Shown here: positions 50,507 to 58,979 of the stretch, piece after piece
Numbering within the stretch: position 1 is the stretch's first letter
How the letters are laid out: each line of letters starts with the position of its first letter
From: an uncultured Lachnospiraceae bacterium
GTDB taxonomy: Bacteria; Bacillota; Clostridia; Lachnospirales; Lachnospiraceae
Assembly: GCA_910579275.1 (NCBI GenBank)
Contig: CAJTTO010000013.1
Coordinates: 14,569-78,568, forward strand
Direction of reading: 5' to 3'
DNA length: 64,000 nucleotides
The notes under the pieces: generated by a model
The model's input: only the letters and a program-made list of their open reading frames with translations
Database searches by the model: none
What the model was told of the DNA's origin: nothing
Translations under genes and position numbers: made by a program

Positions 50507-53167
50507 CTATTTTCTGTTCACAATCACTTTTCTCACGATATCCACAGGAATCATCGTCGCTGCCAGTATGAAAACGGTAATCCAGCCCTTGATGCCAAAC
50601 GGAACACAGCTGAACATGTTGCCAATCCATGTAAACGCCTCAAACGGTATCAATGCTGCGTTTACAATGACTGCCTGTACTAAAATAATGGTAAAAAATA
50701 CCTTCAAAAATCCAGTATTCTGGTTAAGCCCTCTGAAGATGCCAAATCCATCATCCCTTACATTAAAACCGTTGAACAGTGCGCTCACGATAAACAGTAC
50801 AAAGTAGCCCGTCAGATGCTGTTCTTCATCATAATCGAAAATTTCCTGAAAGAACGGTGCCTTGAGATATACAAAGCTCATCACGGTAAGCCACAGACCC
50901 ATTGTGACAATCTGTGCCATCATTTTCTTGCTTACAATGCTCTCATCCCTTCTTCTCGGTTTCTCGAGCATATATTTCTCAAGCGCCGGCTCATTGCCAA
51001 GCATGATTGCGCCAAGTCCGTCCATTACCAGATTGACGAACAGCAAATGGGTAACCTTCAGCGGCTCCTCGACACCGAAGAACGGCGCTATCGCACTGAC
51101 AATCACTGCCGCCACGTTGATAACCAGCTGGAATTTACAGAATTTCAGGATATTATGGTAAATTGTCCTGCCATACAGGATGGCATCCTTAATGGACTTA
51201 AAGTTATCATCCAAAATAACAATCTTGCCGGCTTCCTTCGCCGCCTCTGTACCGCTTCCCATCGCAAAGCCTACATCCGCACGTTTCAGCGCAGGCGAGT
51301 CGTTAACGCCATCGCCTGTCATGCCCACAACAAGGTTCATTTCCTGACACAGTCTTACCATACGTGACTTATCCGTAGGAAGCGCCCTCGCAATAACCCT
51401 GATTTTCGGTATAATCTTCTTGACATCGTCATCCGACATTTCATTCAGCTGCGCAGAAGAAAGCGCCATGTCGTCATTGCTCTGCAAAAGACCTGCGTCC
51501 TTTGCAATTGCCACTGCCGTCTCAAGCCTGTCACCTGTAATCATGACTACCTGAATGCCGGCATTCTGCACCTCGTGAATCGCATCCCGCGCCTCCGGTC
51601 TCACATCATCTCTGATGCCGACCAGACCGATAATAACAATGTCCTCATTAATCTTATTCTCTGCAAGCGGGCTTTCAGAATAGCCGAATGCGAGAACACG
51701 CATCGCCTTTGCCGCAAGCTCGTCAATCTTTCTGTCAAGCACACCCTTGTCAATGTCCCTGATATTTCCGTCCGCATCGAGATATTTCGTCGCAGCTGCC
51801 AGAAGCCGCTCCGGCGCTCCCTTGTAAAAAGTCTTGCCGACATTGTCAATTCTTGCCTGACTGAACTTGTTTGTGGAATTAAATCCCTGATGCGCTGATA
51901 CCACATACTCTGTATTGGAAACCAGCGCGTTAAAAGTCTCCTCACCGATAAACTTCATCAGCGCCTGATCGGTTGCATTGCCGCCGATAACCCTGTGCGA
52001 AGCGTCAAACATGGACTGTGTATTCTTTCCGATTGCCAAGTCCACAAGTCCCTTTACTTTGCTATGCTTACTCAGCTGCGGGATATCAATGGAATTGCCG
52101 TCCGCACAGAAGAAATCCACAACTTCGAGCGAGCCTTTTGTAATCGTACCTGTCTTATCACTAAAAAGAATATTTAATGAACCGGCTGTCTCGATACCCT
52201 CCGCTTTCCTGACAAGGACATTGTGGTCAAGCATCTTGCTCGTATTCTGCATGAGTACGAGGGAAATCATCAGCGGAAGTCCCTCGGGAACCGCACAGAC
52301 AATAATTACGACTGCCAGCGAAACCGCCTTTACCACATCCATGATGATATCCTGAATGCCATTTGTAAAGTACGCCGACGGACCGCCTGCCGAAACAATA
52401 AAGTATCCGAAATACAAGACAGCGATGATTGCCGCACCAATATAGCCGAAAGTCGAAATCTGGTTGGCGAGTTTTGCAAGTTTTACTTTCAGCGGAGAAT
52501 CCGGTTCTTCCTCCTGCATCTCCTCCGCCATCTTACCCATCATGGTCTTTGTTCCGACTTTTCTGACGTCGAGGATACCTTCCCCGTCAAAGATTACGGC
52601 GCCGCGGAACAGAGAATACTTGTCCACGAACGTATCGCCTGTAATATCATCCGCAAGCTGCACGCTCGGGTCTGCCGCTGTCTTTTTACACTCCTCTGCC
52701 TCTCCGTTCAACGCTGAGTTGTCAACCTTGAGCGCGCCGTCAATCAGTATACCGTCAGCCGGAATCTTATCACCGGACTGAAGCAGCACCTTGTCTCCAA
52801 CAACGACATCATCCACTTCGATCACAGTCACAACACCGTTTCTGTGTACTTTACACTTGTCCTTTTCTGTGTTGTCCTTTAGCTCACGGTACTTTGTGTC
52901 ACTTGCCACACCGGTCTTTGCCGATACAAACGCCACGATAAACACTGCGATTATCGTTCCAAGCGGCTCGTATATCTCCGCATAGCCAAAGAAAAACATG
53001 ACAATCATCAGCGCCGCAATTGCGAGCAGGATTTTGATCATCGGATCCCCGAATGTCTCCTTAAATTCCTCCCAGAAGGTGGTAGGTTCCGAGTCAGGAA
53101 TTGCGTTCGAACCGTATTGCTGCCGCGACTGTTCGACCTCTTTGTCACTTAGTCCATTAAATTTCAT
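50507..53167 (-). CDS. P-type Ca2+-transporting ATPase
   Basis: An 886-residue P2-type calcium pump. It has the N-terminal cation ATPase region (LSDKEVEQSRQQYGSNAI), the metal-site helix VIIVCAVPEGLPLMISLVL, the phosphorylation loop FSDKTGTITKGSLE, the P-domain hinge VVGMTGDGVNDSPALKRADVGFAMG, and ten or so membrane segments, the last four after residue 700. It would export Ca2+ from the cytosol. The ATG is 12 bases after AAGGAG. It lies in the Ter cluster; TerD proteins bind Ca2+, which makes the pairing meaningful. A strong hairpin separates it from the upstream TerD gene. Confidence 0.93.
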   Translation of the reverse strand: MKFNGLSDKEVEQSRQQYGSNAIPDSEPTTFWEEFKETFGDPMIKILLAIAALMIVMFFFGYAEIYEPLGTIIAVFIVAFVSAKTGVASDTKYRELKDNTEKDKCKVHRNGVVTVIEVDDVVVGDKVLLQSGDKIPADGILIDGALKVDNSALNGEAEECKKTAADPSVQLADDITGDTFVDKYSLFRGAVIFDGEGILDVRKVGTKTMMGKMAEEMQEEEPDSPLKVKLAKLANQISTFGYIGAAIIAVLYFGYFIVSAGGPSAYFTNGIQDIIMDVVKAVSLAVVIIVCAVPEGLPLMISLVLMQNTSKMLDHNVLVRKAEGIETAGSLNILFSDKTGTITKGSLEVVDFFCADGNSIDIPQLSKHSKVKGLVDLAIGKNTQSMFDASHRVIGGNATDQALMKFIGEETFNALVSNTEYVVSAHQGFNSTNKFSQARIDNVGKTFYKGAPERLLAAATKYLDADGNIRDIDKGVLDRKIDELAAKAMRVLAFGYSESPLAENKINEDIVIIGLVGIRDDVRPEARDAIHEVQNAGIQVVMITGDRLETAVAIAKDAGLLQSNDDMALSSAQLNEMSDDDVKKIIPKIRVIARALPTDKSRMVRLCQEMNLVVGMTGDGVNDSPALKRADVGFAMGSGTEAAKEAGKIVILDDNFKSIKDAILYGRTIYHNILKFCKFQLVINVAAVIVSAIAPFFGVEEPLKVTHLLFVNLVMDGLGAIMLGNEPALEKYMLEKPRRRDESIVSKKMMAQIVTMGLWLTVMSFVYLKAPFFQEIFDYDEEQHLTGYFVLFIVSALFNGFNVRDDGFGIFRGLNQNTGFLKVFFTIILVQAVIVNAALIPFEAFTWIGNMFSCVPFGIKGWITVFILAATMIPVDIVRKVIVNRK

Positions 53168-53191
53168 TATATTATTATACTCCTTTCAAAG

Positions 53192-53226
53192 TCCGCAGAC
53201 TCGTGCTCCATGCACAAGCCTGCGGA
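53192..53226. terminator. Hairpin between terD and the Ca2+-ATPase gene
   Basis: TCCGCAG...CTGCGGA with an inner CTTGTGC/GCACGAG stem forms one long hairpin. The T-run is on the plus-strand side; on the minus strand, where the genes run, it is weak, so partial termination or processing is likely. Confidence 0.5.
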
Positions 53227-53245
53227 TTTTTTCACGCTTCACTCT

Positions 53246-53836
53246 TTACAGGAATCTGTTTACAAGCTCACCAAGTCCCGGATCCTGCGTTCCCTGACCT
53301 ACTGCATTAAACTTCCACTCGCCGCTGTGTCTGTATATTTCGCCAAAAATCATGGCGGTCATATTCGTGTAGTCCTCAGACAGATTGTATTTGCACATTT
53401 CCGTGTTATTTCTGGCATCAACGAGACGGATAAACGCGTTTTCAATCATTCCGAAATGCTGTTTTCTCTGGTATGCCTGATAAATATTTACAACAATGAC
53501 AATCCTGTCATATTGCTCCGGAATCGCCGCAAGATCTACGACAATCTGCTCGTCATCGCCGTCCCCTGCCCCCGTGAGGTTGTCTCCCATATGCTGCACG
53601 GTTCCCGTCTTATGTCTGAGATTATTGAAATAAATCACGTCATCATTCGCGCAAAGCTTGCCATTCATAAGTAAAATTGCGGATGCGTCACAGTCAATCG
53701 GCTGCGGCTTCGGCGCAAAAAACCCTCTTTTTGCAGGTTTTGCCTCGTCCCATCCAAGACCTATAATCACTTTGGATAATCCGGCATTATCCTTTGACAG
53801 ACTCACTTTCTGACCTTTTTGTAAACTAACTGACAT
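53246..53836 (-). CDS. TerD-family protein (divergent paralogue)
   Basis: A 196-residue TerD protein. It starts with MSVSLQKGQKVSLSKDNAGLSKVIIGLGWD and keeps the acidic loop HMGDNLTGAGDGDDEQIVVDL, but the first calcium region is altered: an insert AKPAKRGFFAPKPQ precedes IDCDASAIL. The end GEIYRHSGEWKFNAVGQG is conserved while the last residues (DPGLGELVNRFL) differ from the other paralogues. GGAGG precedes the ATG. It is cytosolic and probably Ca2+-binding. It is downstream of two closer TerD paralogues, with a dispersed element between. Confidence 0.9.
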   Translation of the reverse strand: MSVSLQKGQKVSLSKDNAGLSKVIIGLGWDEAKPAKRGFFAPKPQPIDCDASAILLMNGKLCANDDVIYFNNLRHKTGTVQHMGDNLTGAGDGDDEQIVVDLAAIPEQYDRIVIVVNIYQAYQRKQHFGMIENAFIRLVDARNNTEMCKYNLSEDYTNMTAMIFGEIYRHSGEWKFNAVGQGTQDPGLGELVNRFL

Positions 53837-53887
53837 AATAATCCTCCATTCTTGTCAAGAACTCCTGTCTGCCTGTTTTAGCAGGCG

Positions 53888-54016
53888 GTAACAGTTCAGC
53901 CTGTCACGCCAGATGCACACAAAATGCTCCAAAGTCGCATTTTGGCGCTTTCACAACTCGCAAAATCGCATACAAAGCGATTTTACTCGCGGAATATCGT
54001 AAGGCTGAACTGTTAC
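53888..54016. repeat. Dispersed MITE-like element, copy 7, between two terD genes
   Basis: 129 bp with perfect 15-base inverted ends (GTAACAGTTCAGCCT / AGGCTGAACTGTTAC). The interior has GCACACAAAATGCT...AGTCGCATTTTGGCGC, close to the arrays at 37404. Flanks AGCAGGCG and GGCAGGCA share six of eight bases. Confidence 0.88.
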
Positions 54017-54058
54017 GGCAGGCACACAATACATTATTCTTCCTGTCAGCGCCATTTC

Positions 54059-54643
54059 TTACGCGCTTACTTCCACACCAAAATTTGCGCAGAGCGCTGC
54101 AAGTCCGCCCTGAAATCCGCTTCCGATGGCATTGAACTTCCACTCGCTGCCGCTCTTGTACAGCTCGCCAAATACAGCTGCTGTCTCGATGGAGAAGTCT
54201 TCCCCAAGGTCATAGCGGAGCATCTCCTCGCCGTTTGCCTCGTTATAGATTCGGATAAACGCATTGTTCACCTGACCAAAATTCTGCTTTCTCTTTTCCG
54301 GTTCATATATCGTCACGGTAATCGCTATCTTCGTAATGTTGTCAGGAACCTTTGACAAGTCAATCTTTATCTGTTCGTCATCGCCGTCTCCCACGCCTGT
54401 CAGATTATCTCCCTGATGCACGACACTTCCTGACGGATGTGTCAGATTTCCATAAAACACAAAATCATTCGAATTCGAAACCTTTCCCGAATCCGTCAAA
54501 AGAAATGCGGCTGCGTCCAAGTCAAAGTCCCCGCCTGTGTCAAACGCATTGACGTCCCATCCAAGTCCCACTACAACATTCTTCAATCCCGGATTATCTT
54601 TCGTGAGACTGACCTTCTGTCCTTTTTGCAAACAAACTGGCAT
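54059..54643 (-). CDS. TerD-family calcium-binding stress protein
   Basis: A 194-residue TerD protein with MPVCLQKGQKVSLTKDNPGLKNVVVGLGWDVNAFDTGGDFDLDAAAFLL, the second acidic loop HQGDNLTGVGDGDDEQIKIDL, and the conserved ending GELYKSGSEWKFNAIGSGFQGGLAALCANFGV. Both calcium-binding regions are intact. Start at 54643 with GGAGG 8 bases upstream; a start 7 codons upstream is less likely. It is one of three minus-strand TerD paralogues, downstream of the closest one (82 bases). Confidence 0.93.
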   Translation of the reverse strand: MPVCLQKGQKVSLTKDNPGLKNVVVGLGWDVNAFDTGGDFDLDAAAFLLTDSGKVSNSNDFVFYGNLTHPSGSVVHQGDNLTGVGDGDDEQIKIDLSKVPDNITKIAITVTIYEPEKRKQNFGQVNNAFIRIYNEANGEEMLRYDLGEDFSIETAAVFGELYKSGSEWKFNAIGSGFQGGLAALCANFGVEVSA

Positions 54644-54724
54644 ATCTGTATCCTCCATTTTCATTCTTTATTTACTATTTGCTTTAACAATACCTGAAAG
54701 AATCGCATCGCGATTTTTTGGATT

Positions 54725-55306
54725 TTATGCGACCTCTATTCCATAATGTCCGCAGAGTGCTGCAAGTCCGCCCTGGAATCCGCTTCCGATGGCGTTGAAC
54801 TTCCACTCCCCGTTATGTCTATAGAGCTCACCGACAACAACCGCCGTCTCAATCGAGAAATCCTCTCCAAGATCATAACGGATTAACTCCGTGTTTGTCG
54901 TCTCGTCGACGATACGGATAAACGCGTTGGAAACCTGACCAAAATTCTGTCTTCTGGCATCGGAATCGTAAATCGTAACCGTAAATGCCACTTTCTCGAC
55001 ATTGGCAGGAATTTTCTCAAGTTCAATCTGAATCTGCTCGTCGTCGCCCTCGCCCTCTCCTGTAAGGTTATCTCCCATGTGTTTTACAGAGCCGCTCGGA
55101 TGCGCCAGATTTCCGTAGAACACAAATTCTTTTTCTGTCGGGCACTTTCCGTTTGCCCCTACCATAAACGCTGCGGCATCAAGGTCAAAATCCGCACCGG
55201 AATCAAACGAATTAACGTCCCATCCAAGTCCCACCATAATCTTCTTCAGGCCCGGATTTCCTTTTGTCAGATCCACCTTCTGTCCCTTTGATAAACTAAT
55301 TGGCAT
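54725..55306 (-). CDS. TerD-family calcium-binding stress protein
   Basis: A 193-residue TerD protein: MPISLSKGQKVDLTKGNPGLKKIMVGLGWDVNSFDSGADFDLDAAAFMV, HMGDNLTGEGEGDDEQIQIEL and GELYRHNGEWKFNAIGSGFQGGLAALCGHYGIEVA. It is very similar to the neighbour at 54059, which suggests local duplication. AGGAGG precedes the ATG. It is 77 bases downstream of telA and likely in one transcript with it. TerD proteins are tied to resistance against tellurite, phage and other envelope stresses. Confidence 0.94.
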   Translation of the reverse strand: MPISLSKGQKVDLTKGNPGLKKIMVGLGWDVNSFDSGADFDLDAAAFMVGANGKCPTEKEFVFYGNLAHPSGSVKHMGDNLTGEGEGDDEQIQIELEKIPANVEKVAFTVTIYDSDARRQNFGQVSNAFIRIVDETTNTELIRYDLGEDFSIETAVVVGELYRHNGEWKFNAIGSGFQGGLAALCGHYGIEVA

Positions 55307-55383
55307 ATGTTTTTCCTCCTTAAAATATATATAAATTTAGTACTTTCTTTTTCAGCATACCAGCGCCTTGCTTCAATCAATTG

Positions 55384-56523
55384 TCACGGCATATGGTACA
55401 TTTTGTTGAACTCCTGCTTGATGTTCTCTAGCCTTGCCTGATCCTCGATGCGTTTCTGCCTTGCCTCACTCTGAATCTGCTTTGTCTCGTTGATGCCGTC
55501 CACAATTGTTCTCCACGTTGTCTCGAGCGTCTCAATCTTGATGGAGCTGCCGGATGCCATCGCTGTCGTAAGTTTTGTCTGCTCCACTGTATTCTGCGCG
55601 TTCTTGATTAAGAGTTCATTCGTCTTGGCATCAAGCGCACTCATCGCCTCCGCCTGTATCTTCTGGCGCTTCAGCATAATTGCCTGCGCAAGTGCCTGCT
55701 TAAATACCGGAAGCGTGATAATAAACGCTGAGTTTATCTTTCTGACAAGGTTCATGTTGCTAAACTCCATCGCCTTAATCATCGGGATGGACTGCATGGC
55801 AACGCTCTCTGCCGTCCGCAAATCCTGTGTTCGCTGCTCGAGCATCATCAGCGCCTGATTCAGACTCGTAATCTCAAACTGGATGGACGTGTCCCCTGTC
55901 GTCTGCATATCCGACTCTCTCTGTGCTATATACTGTTCCAGCTCCCTGCATCCCTGCTCGCCTGCAAGAATATACTTGACAAGTTCATGGTAATAGTTGA
56001 CATTGGCGTCAAACATGGTATTGAGGTTGCGGTTGGACTGTTTGATTTCCGACTCGTACTTTTTGAGTTCCACATAAATCTTGTCAACCTCATCTCCCAT
56101 GGTATGGTACTTATCTAATATTTTGTCCAATTGTTTTCTCATATTACCAAAAAGTTTGCCAAAAAGAGACGGATTTTCCTGAAGCTCCTCAATGTCAAAT
56201 TTCTCCATAACCTTTGCGAGCGCATTGAGCATCTCACTCGAATCGTCAAGCTGCGCCATATTGACATTGTTGAGCACGACATCCGATGCTTTTGATATCT
56301 CCTCGGCTACCTCCGCGCCAAACGATACAATCGTCTCGAGATTCCCCACCTCAATCGTGCTTACGATATTGTCAACCTCCTGCGAGCCAACGAGCGCCGC
56401 GTTCATCTGCTGACGGTCTTCCACGATATCATACATCTCGACAACCTCAATCTCGTTCTTCACATCCGGCGTATTCGCCAACACAGCCGACTGTGCTTTT
56501 GTTTTGCTAAAATCTAATCCCAT
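55384..56523 (-). CDS. TelA-family toxic anion resistance protein
   Basis: A 379-residue helical, coiled-coil-rich protein of the TelA/YceH family. Recognisable stretches are NPSLFGKLFGNMRKQLDKILDKYHTMGDEVDKI and NRNLNTMFDANVNYYHELVKYILAGEQGCREL, followed by RKINSAFIITLPVFKQALAQAIMLKRQKIQAEAM. It is cytosolic. The role is unknown beyond association with tellurite and stress resistance. The start at 56523 (MGLDFSKTK) has GGAGG 6 bases upstream; the longer frame lacks a site. It is 28 bases downstream of the yceG-like gene, as in the B. subtilis yceCDEFGHI order. Confidence 0.93.
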   Translation of the reverse strand: MGLDFSKTKAQSAVLANTPDVKNEIEVVEMYDIVEDRQQMNAALVGSQEVDNIVSTIEVGNLETIVSFGAEVAEEISKASDVVLNNVNMAQLDDSSEMLNALAKVMEKFDIEELQENPSLFGKLFGNMRKQLDKILDKYHTMGDEVDKIYVELKKYESEIKQSNRNLNTMFDANVNYYHELVKYILAGEQGCRELEQYIAQRESDMQTTGDTSIQFEITSLNQALMMLEQRTQDLRTAESVAMQSIPMIKAMEFSNMNLVRKINSAFIITLPVFKQALAQAIMLKRQKIQAEAMSALDAKTNELLIKNAQNTVEQTKLTTAMASGSSIKIETLETTWRTIVDGINETKQIQSEARQKRIEDQARLENIKQEFNKMYHMP

Positions 56524-56551
56524 AGCAATCCTCCATCCTTTCGTTTCATTT

Positions 56552-58822
56552 TCAAATCCTTCGGAAAATTTTATCACGCCATGACGGTCGTGTATTGGAT
56601 GAGACAAGCGCCATATTGGGAACCTGCAAATCGTACACATACTCGCCTATCTGGTGCTCCTCCATCAATCTCTTGTTAAAGTGCTTCTCGATATTCTGAT
56701 ATCCGGTCGGCACGAAGAACAGCACGTCAAATCCAACCAGATTCAAAAACGCCGTGAGAATCGAATCCTCAAGGGAAATCAGCTTTTCCCCTGTATTAAA
56801 ATATATCAGCTTCGGATTTTTCTTTGTAAAGTCAAACTTCTGTATCAGTCTGACAATCTCCTTGGGCAGATTCAGAATCGTCGCGGCGATTGTGTACTCC
56901 GTTCCGTTTTCGAACGTTCCCTTAATTGCCCTGCTGTCTATCAAAAGCTGCAGCTTGTCGAGAATGTGCTCCTGAATCTCCTCGCGCAGGAAACTGTACG
57001 GGTAATCACGATGCTCTTTGATCTTTTTCTTCTGAACACGCCCGTTTTTGAAAAATTCCGTCGCATACATTTTCATCGGATTCGGCGCTGTCGGGTCAAT
57101 ATACGGCACAGACTTCACGACAAACGTATCCTCCGTCATCAGTTCCTTTACGGAACTCCAATACTTCGGCACCATTCCGTCCTTGACCCCTGACACCTTG
57201 GCAAAGATAACAGGCAGCGTGACAATTCCATTCTCCGTGCTGAAATTCGGACGGTATTTGAGCTCCTCCTTCCACAGAATCTGAATCTCCTCGTACATGG
57301 TCTGCAGCGTGACCGAGGATGCCTTTGCATACTGCTGGTTGCGGTAAATTCCGGTATCCTGATACATCAGGTTATCCAGCTCGCGCTCCGCGTGGTACGC
57401 CGCCGTTCCCATGTGTACATCCGCGCTCTGTCTCGGATAATGGCTGACAGGCAGCGATTCCGTAAAATGTATCTCGTATAAAAGATTGTCTTCCAGACAA
57501 CACTTTGTATTTAAATTCGGATTCAAAATCAGTACATCGACAGGAATCCGTGCCAGAAACCGCAAAAACATTGCCTCATTCTCGTCCTTGCATGGTCCCA
57601 TGTGTATAAAACACGCAATATCCGGCATTTTCCAGCTGGAAAAAAGCTCCTTGGTGTACCGTTTTATCCAGCATATCATATAAACGGCCTTGTTGGTCAG
57701 CTTGTTCAGGTTTCCGCCCGAAGTCTTTGACTCCGCGAGCATCACATCCAGAAATGCCTTTACCATCAGCCTTTGCAGCTCGATGTTGGCACTGTACTGT
57801 ATGTTTGCCGACAAGTCCATCAGCATCTCGTCCTGCCTTGTGTAATTCCTGCGCTTCACCTCCGCGATTTCCTCCATGCCGGGTTTCGGAATGGACTCGT
57901 CAACGATCACTACGCGTCTCTTGCTGTTGGTCAGTTCCAGCTGAAGCTGGAACAGTTCGTTTACATACGTCAGCTTATCTTCCACACCGTCTATCCGGCA
58001 AAAACAGTTGTAAAAAAGCTTGGGGTCGTCGCCCCGCGCCGTGATGCTTTTCCGCAAGTCGTCAAGCCCCTTCCCCTCTATCCATGCGTTGGTGCAGTTG
58101 AGAACCTGCGGCCTTATCCCATATAACCGTTCATTATTTATCGCGTTTTGTATCTCGGTTCGAATCCACTTTAAATTAAAATCGGGCGGAAACTGCCGCA
58201 TACCCGGCAGCGCAAGATTGTCTGATATCCGGCTCTGCGCATCGAGAGCCAGATACTTCGCATCACCGTGATACTGCAAAAGCACAACATCGCACCCTGC
58301 ATTGGAAAGGATTGTGATAAGCTGCAATTCATAGCTGCCGACCTCACCCTCGTACAATATTTTGGGAATTTTGTTTTCACCAAGCATATTGACAATGCGT
58401 TCAAACTTATAATACAGCCAGCACATAAACTTTATGTATGCATTTTTCAGCATATTCTCGTTTTTGCCGGACTTTTGCAGTGTATCAAGCGTATCAAAAA
58501 GTGCGCGCGCCACATTGCCGCGCTGGTAATCGTTCATGCGGGGCAGCCATTTTTTGAGGCTCTGTGACAGGAACTCCGGACTCATCCGGAAATCCAGTCC
58601 CATGATTTCCTCATAATAGGAAAGGTTTTTCTCATCAGGATTCGGAATTTTTCCTTCGATAATCACACCCGAAAGTCTTGCAGCCTCATAATATTTTTGT
58701 ATAAACTGCCCGATTTCCTCCGTGTATCCGTTTATCCGGTAGAAATACACACCCTTGTCCGGCCTGCCGTTTCGTTCCACAAAAAAATCATTTAGATTTT
58801 TTATTTTAATATGTGTAAACAT
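56552..58822 (-). CDS. YceG-like component of the Ter biosynthetic module
   Basis: A 756-residue protein matching the YceG_bac type encoded beside TerD/TelA in Firmicutes. It appears to contain two related segments: one near 130-215 (IKFMCWLYYKFERIV...PKILYEGEVGSYELQLITILSNAGCDVVLLQYHGD) and a second near 405-470 (MICWIKRYTKELFSSWKMPDIACFIHMGPCKDENEAMFLRFLARIPVDVLILNPN). Biochemical role is unknown; it is proposed to belong to a pathway making a nucleoside-like metabolite. No membrane segment. A GAGGGAAAG site precedes the ATG. It is followed by telA and the terD genes. Confidence 0.87.
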   Translation of the reverse strand: MFTHIKIKNLNDFFVERNGRPDKGVYFYRINGYTEEIGQFIQKYYEAARLSGVIIEGKIPNPDEKNLSYYEEIMGLDFRMSPEFLSQSLKKWLPRMNDYQRGNVARALFDTLDTLQKSGKNENMLKNAYIKFMCWLYYKFERIVNMLGENKIPKILYEGEVGSYELQLITILSNAGCDVVLLQYHGDAKYLALDAQSRISDNLALPGMRQFPPDFNLKWIRTEIQNAINNERLYGIRPQVLNCTNAWIEGKGLDDLRKSITARGDDPKLFYNCFCRIDGVEDKLTYVNELFQLQLELTNSKRRVVIVDESIPKPGMEEIAEVKRRNYTRQDEMLMDLSANIQYSANIELQRLMVKAFLDVMLAESKTSGGNLNKLTNKAVYMICWIKRYTKELFSSWKMPDIACFIHMGPCKDENEAMFLRFLARIPVDVLILNPNLNTKCCLEDNLLYEIHFTESLPVSHYPRQSADVHMGTAAYHAERELDNLMYQDTGIYRNQQYAKASSVTLQTMYEEIQILWKEELKYRPNFSTENGIVTLPVIFAKVSGVKDGMVPKYWSSVKELMTEDTFVVKSVPYIDPTAPNPMKMYATEFFKNGRVQKKKIKEHRDYPYSFLREEIQEHILDKLQLLIDSRAIKGTFENGTEYTIAATILNLPKEIVRLIQKFDFTKKNPKLIYFNTGEKLISLEDSILTAFLNLVGFDVLFFVPTGYQNIEKHFNKRLMEEHQIGEYVYDLQVPNMALVSSNTRPSWRDKIFRRI

Positions 58823-58979
58823 TTCTTTCCCTCAATCCAGCAATTGACTTATAACCATTAAATTTTATTGCACAATTAACACAATTATATCATATCAGCG
58901 TCCGTTATTCAACAATATCAGAACATACTTTCAAATATTAACACATTTTTAATCTATCTTTAATGAATCAGGAAAACGA

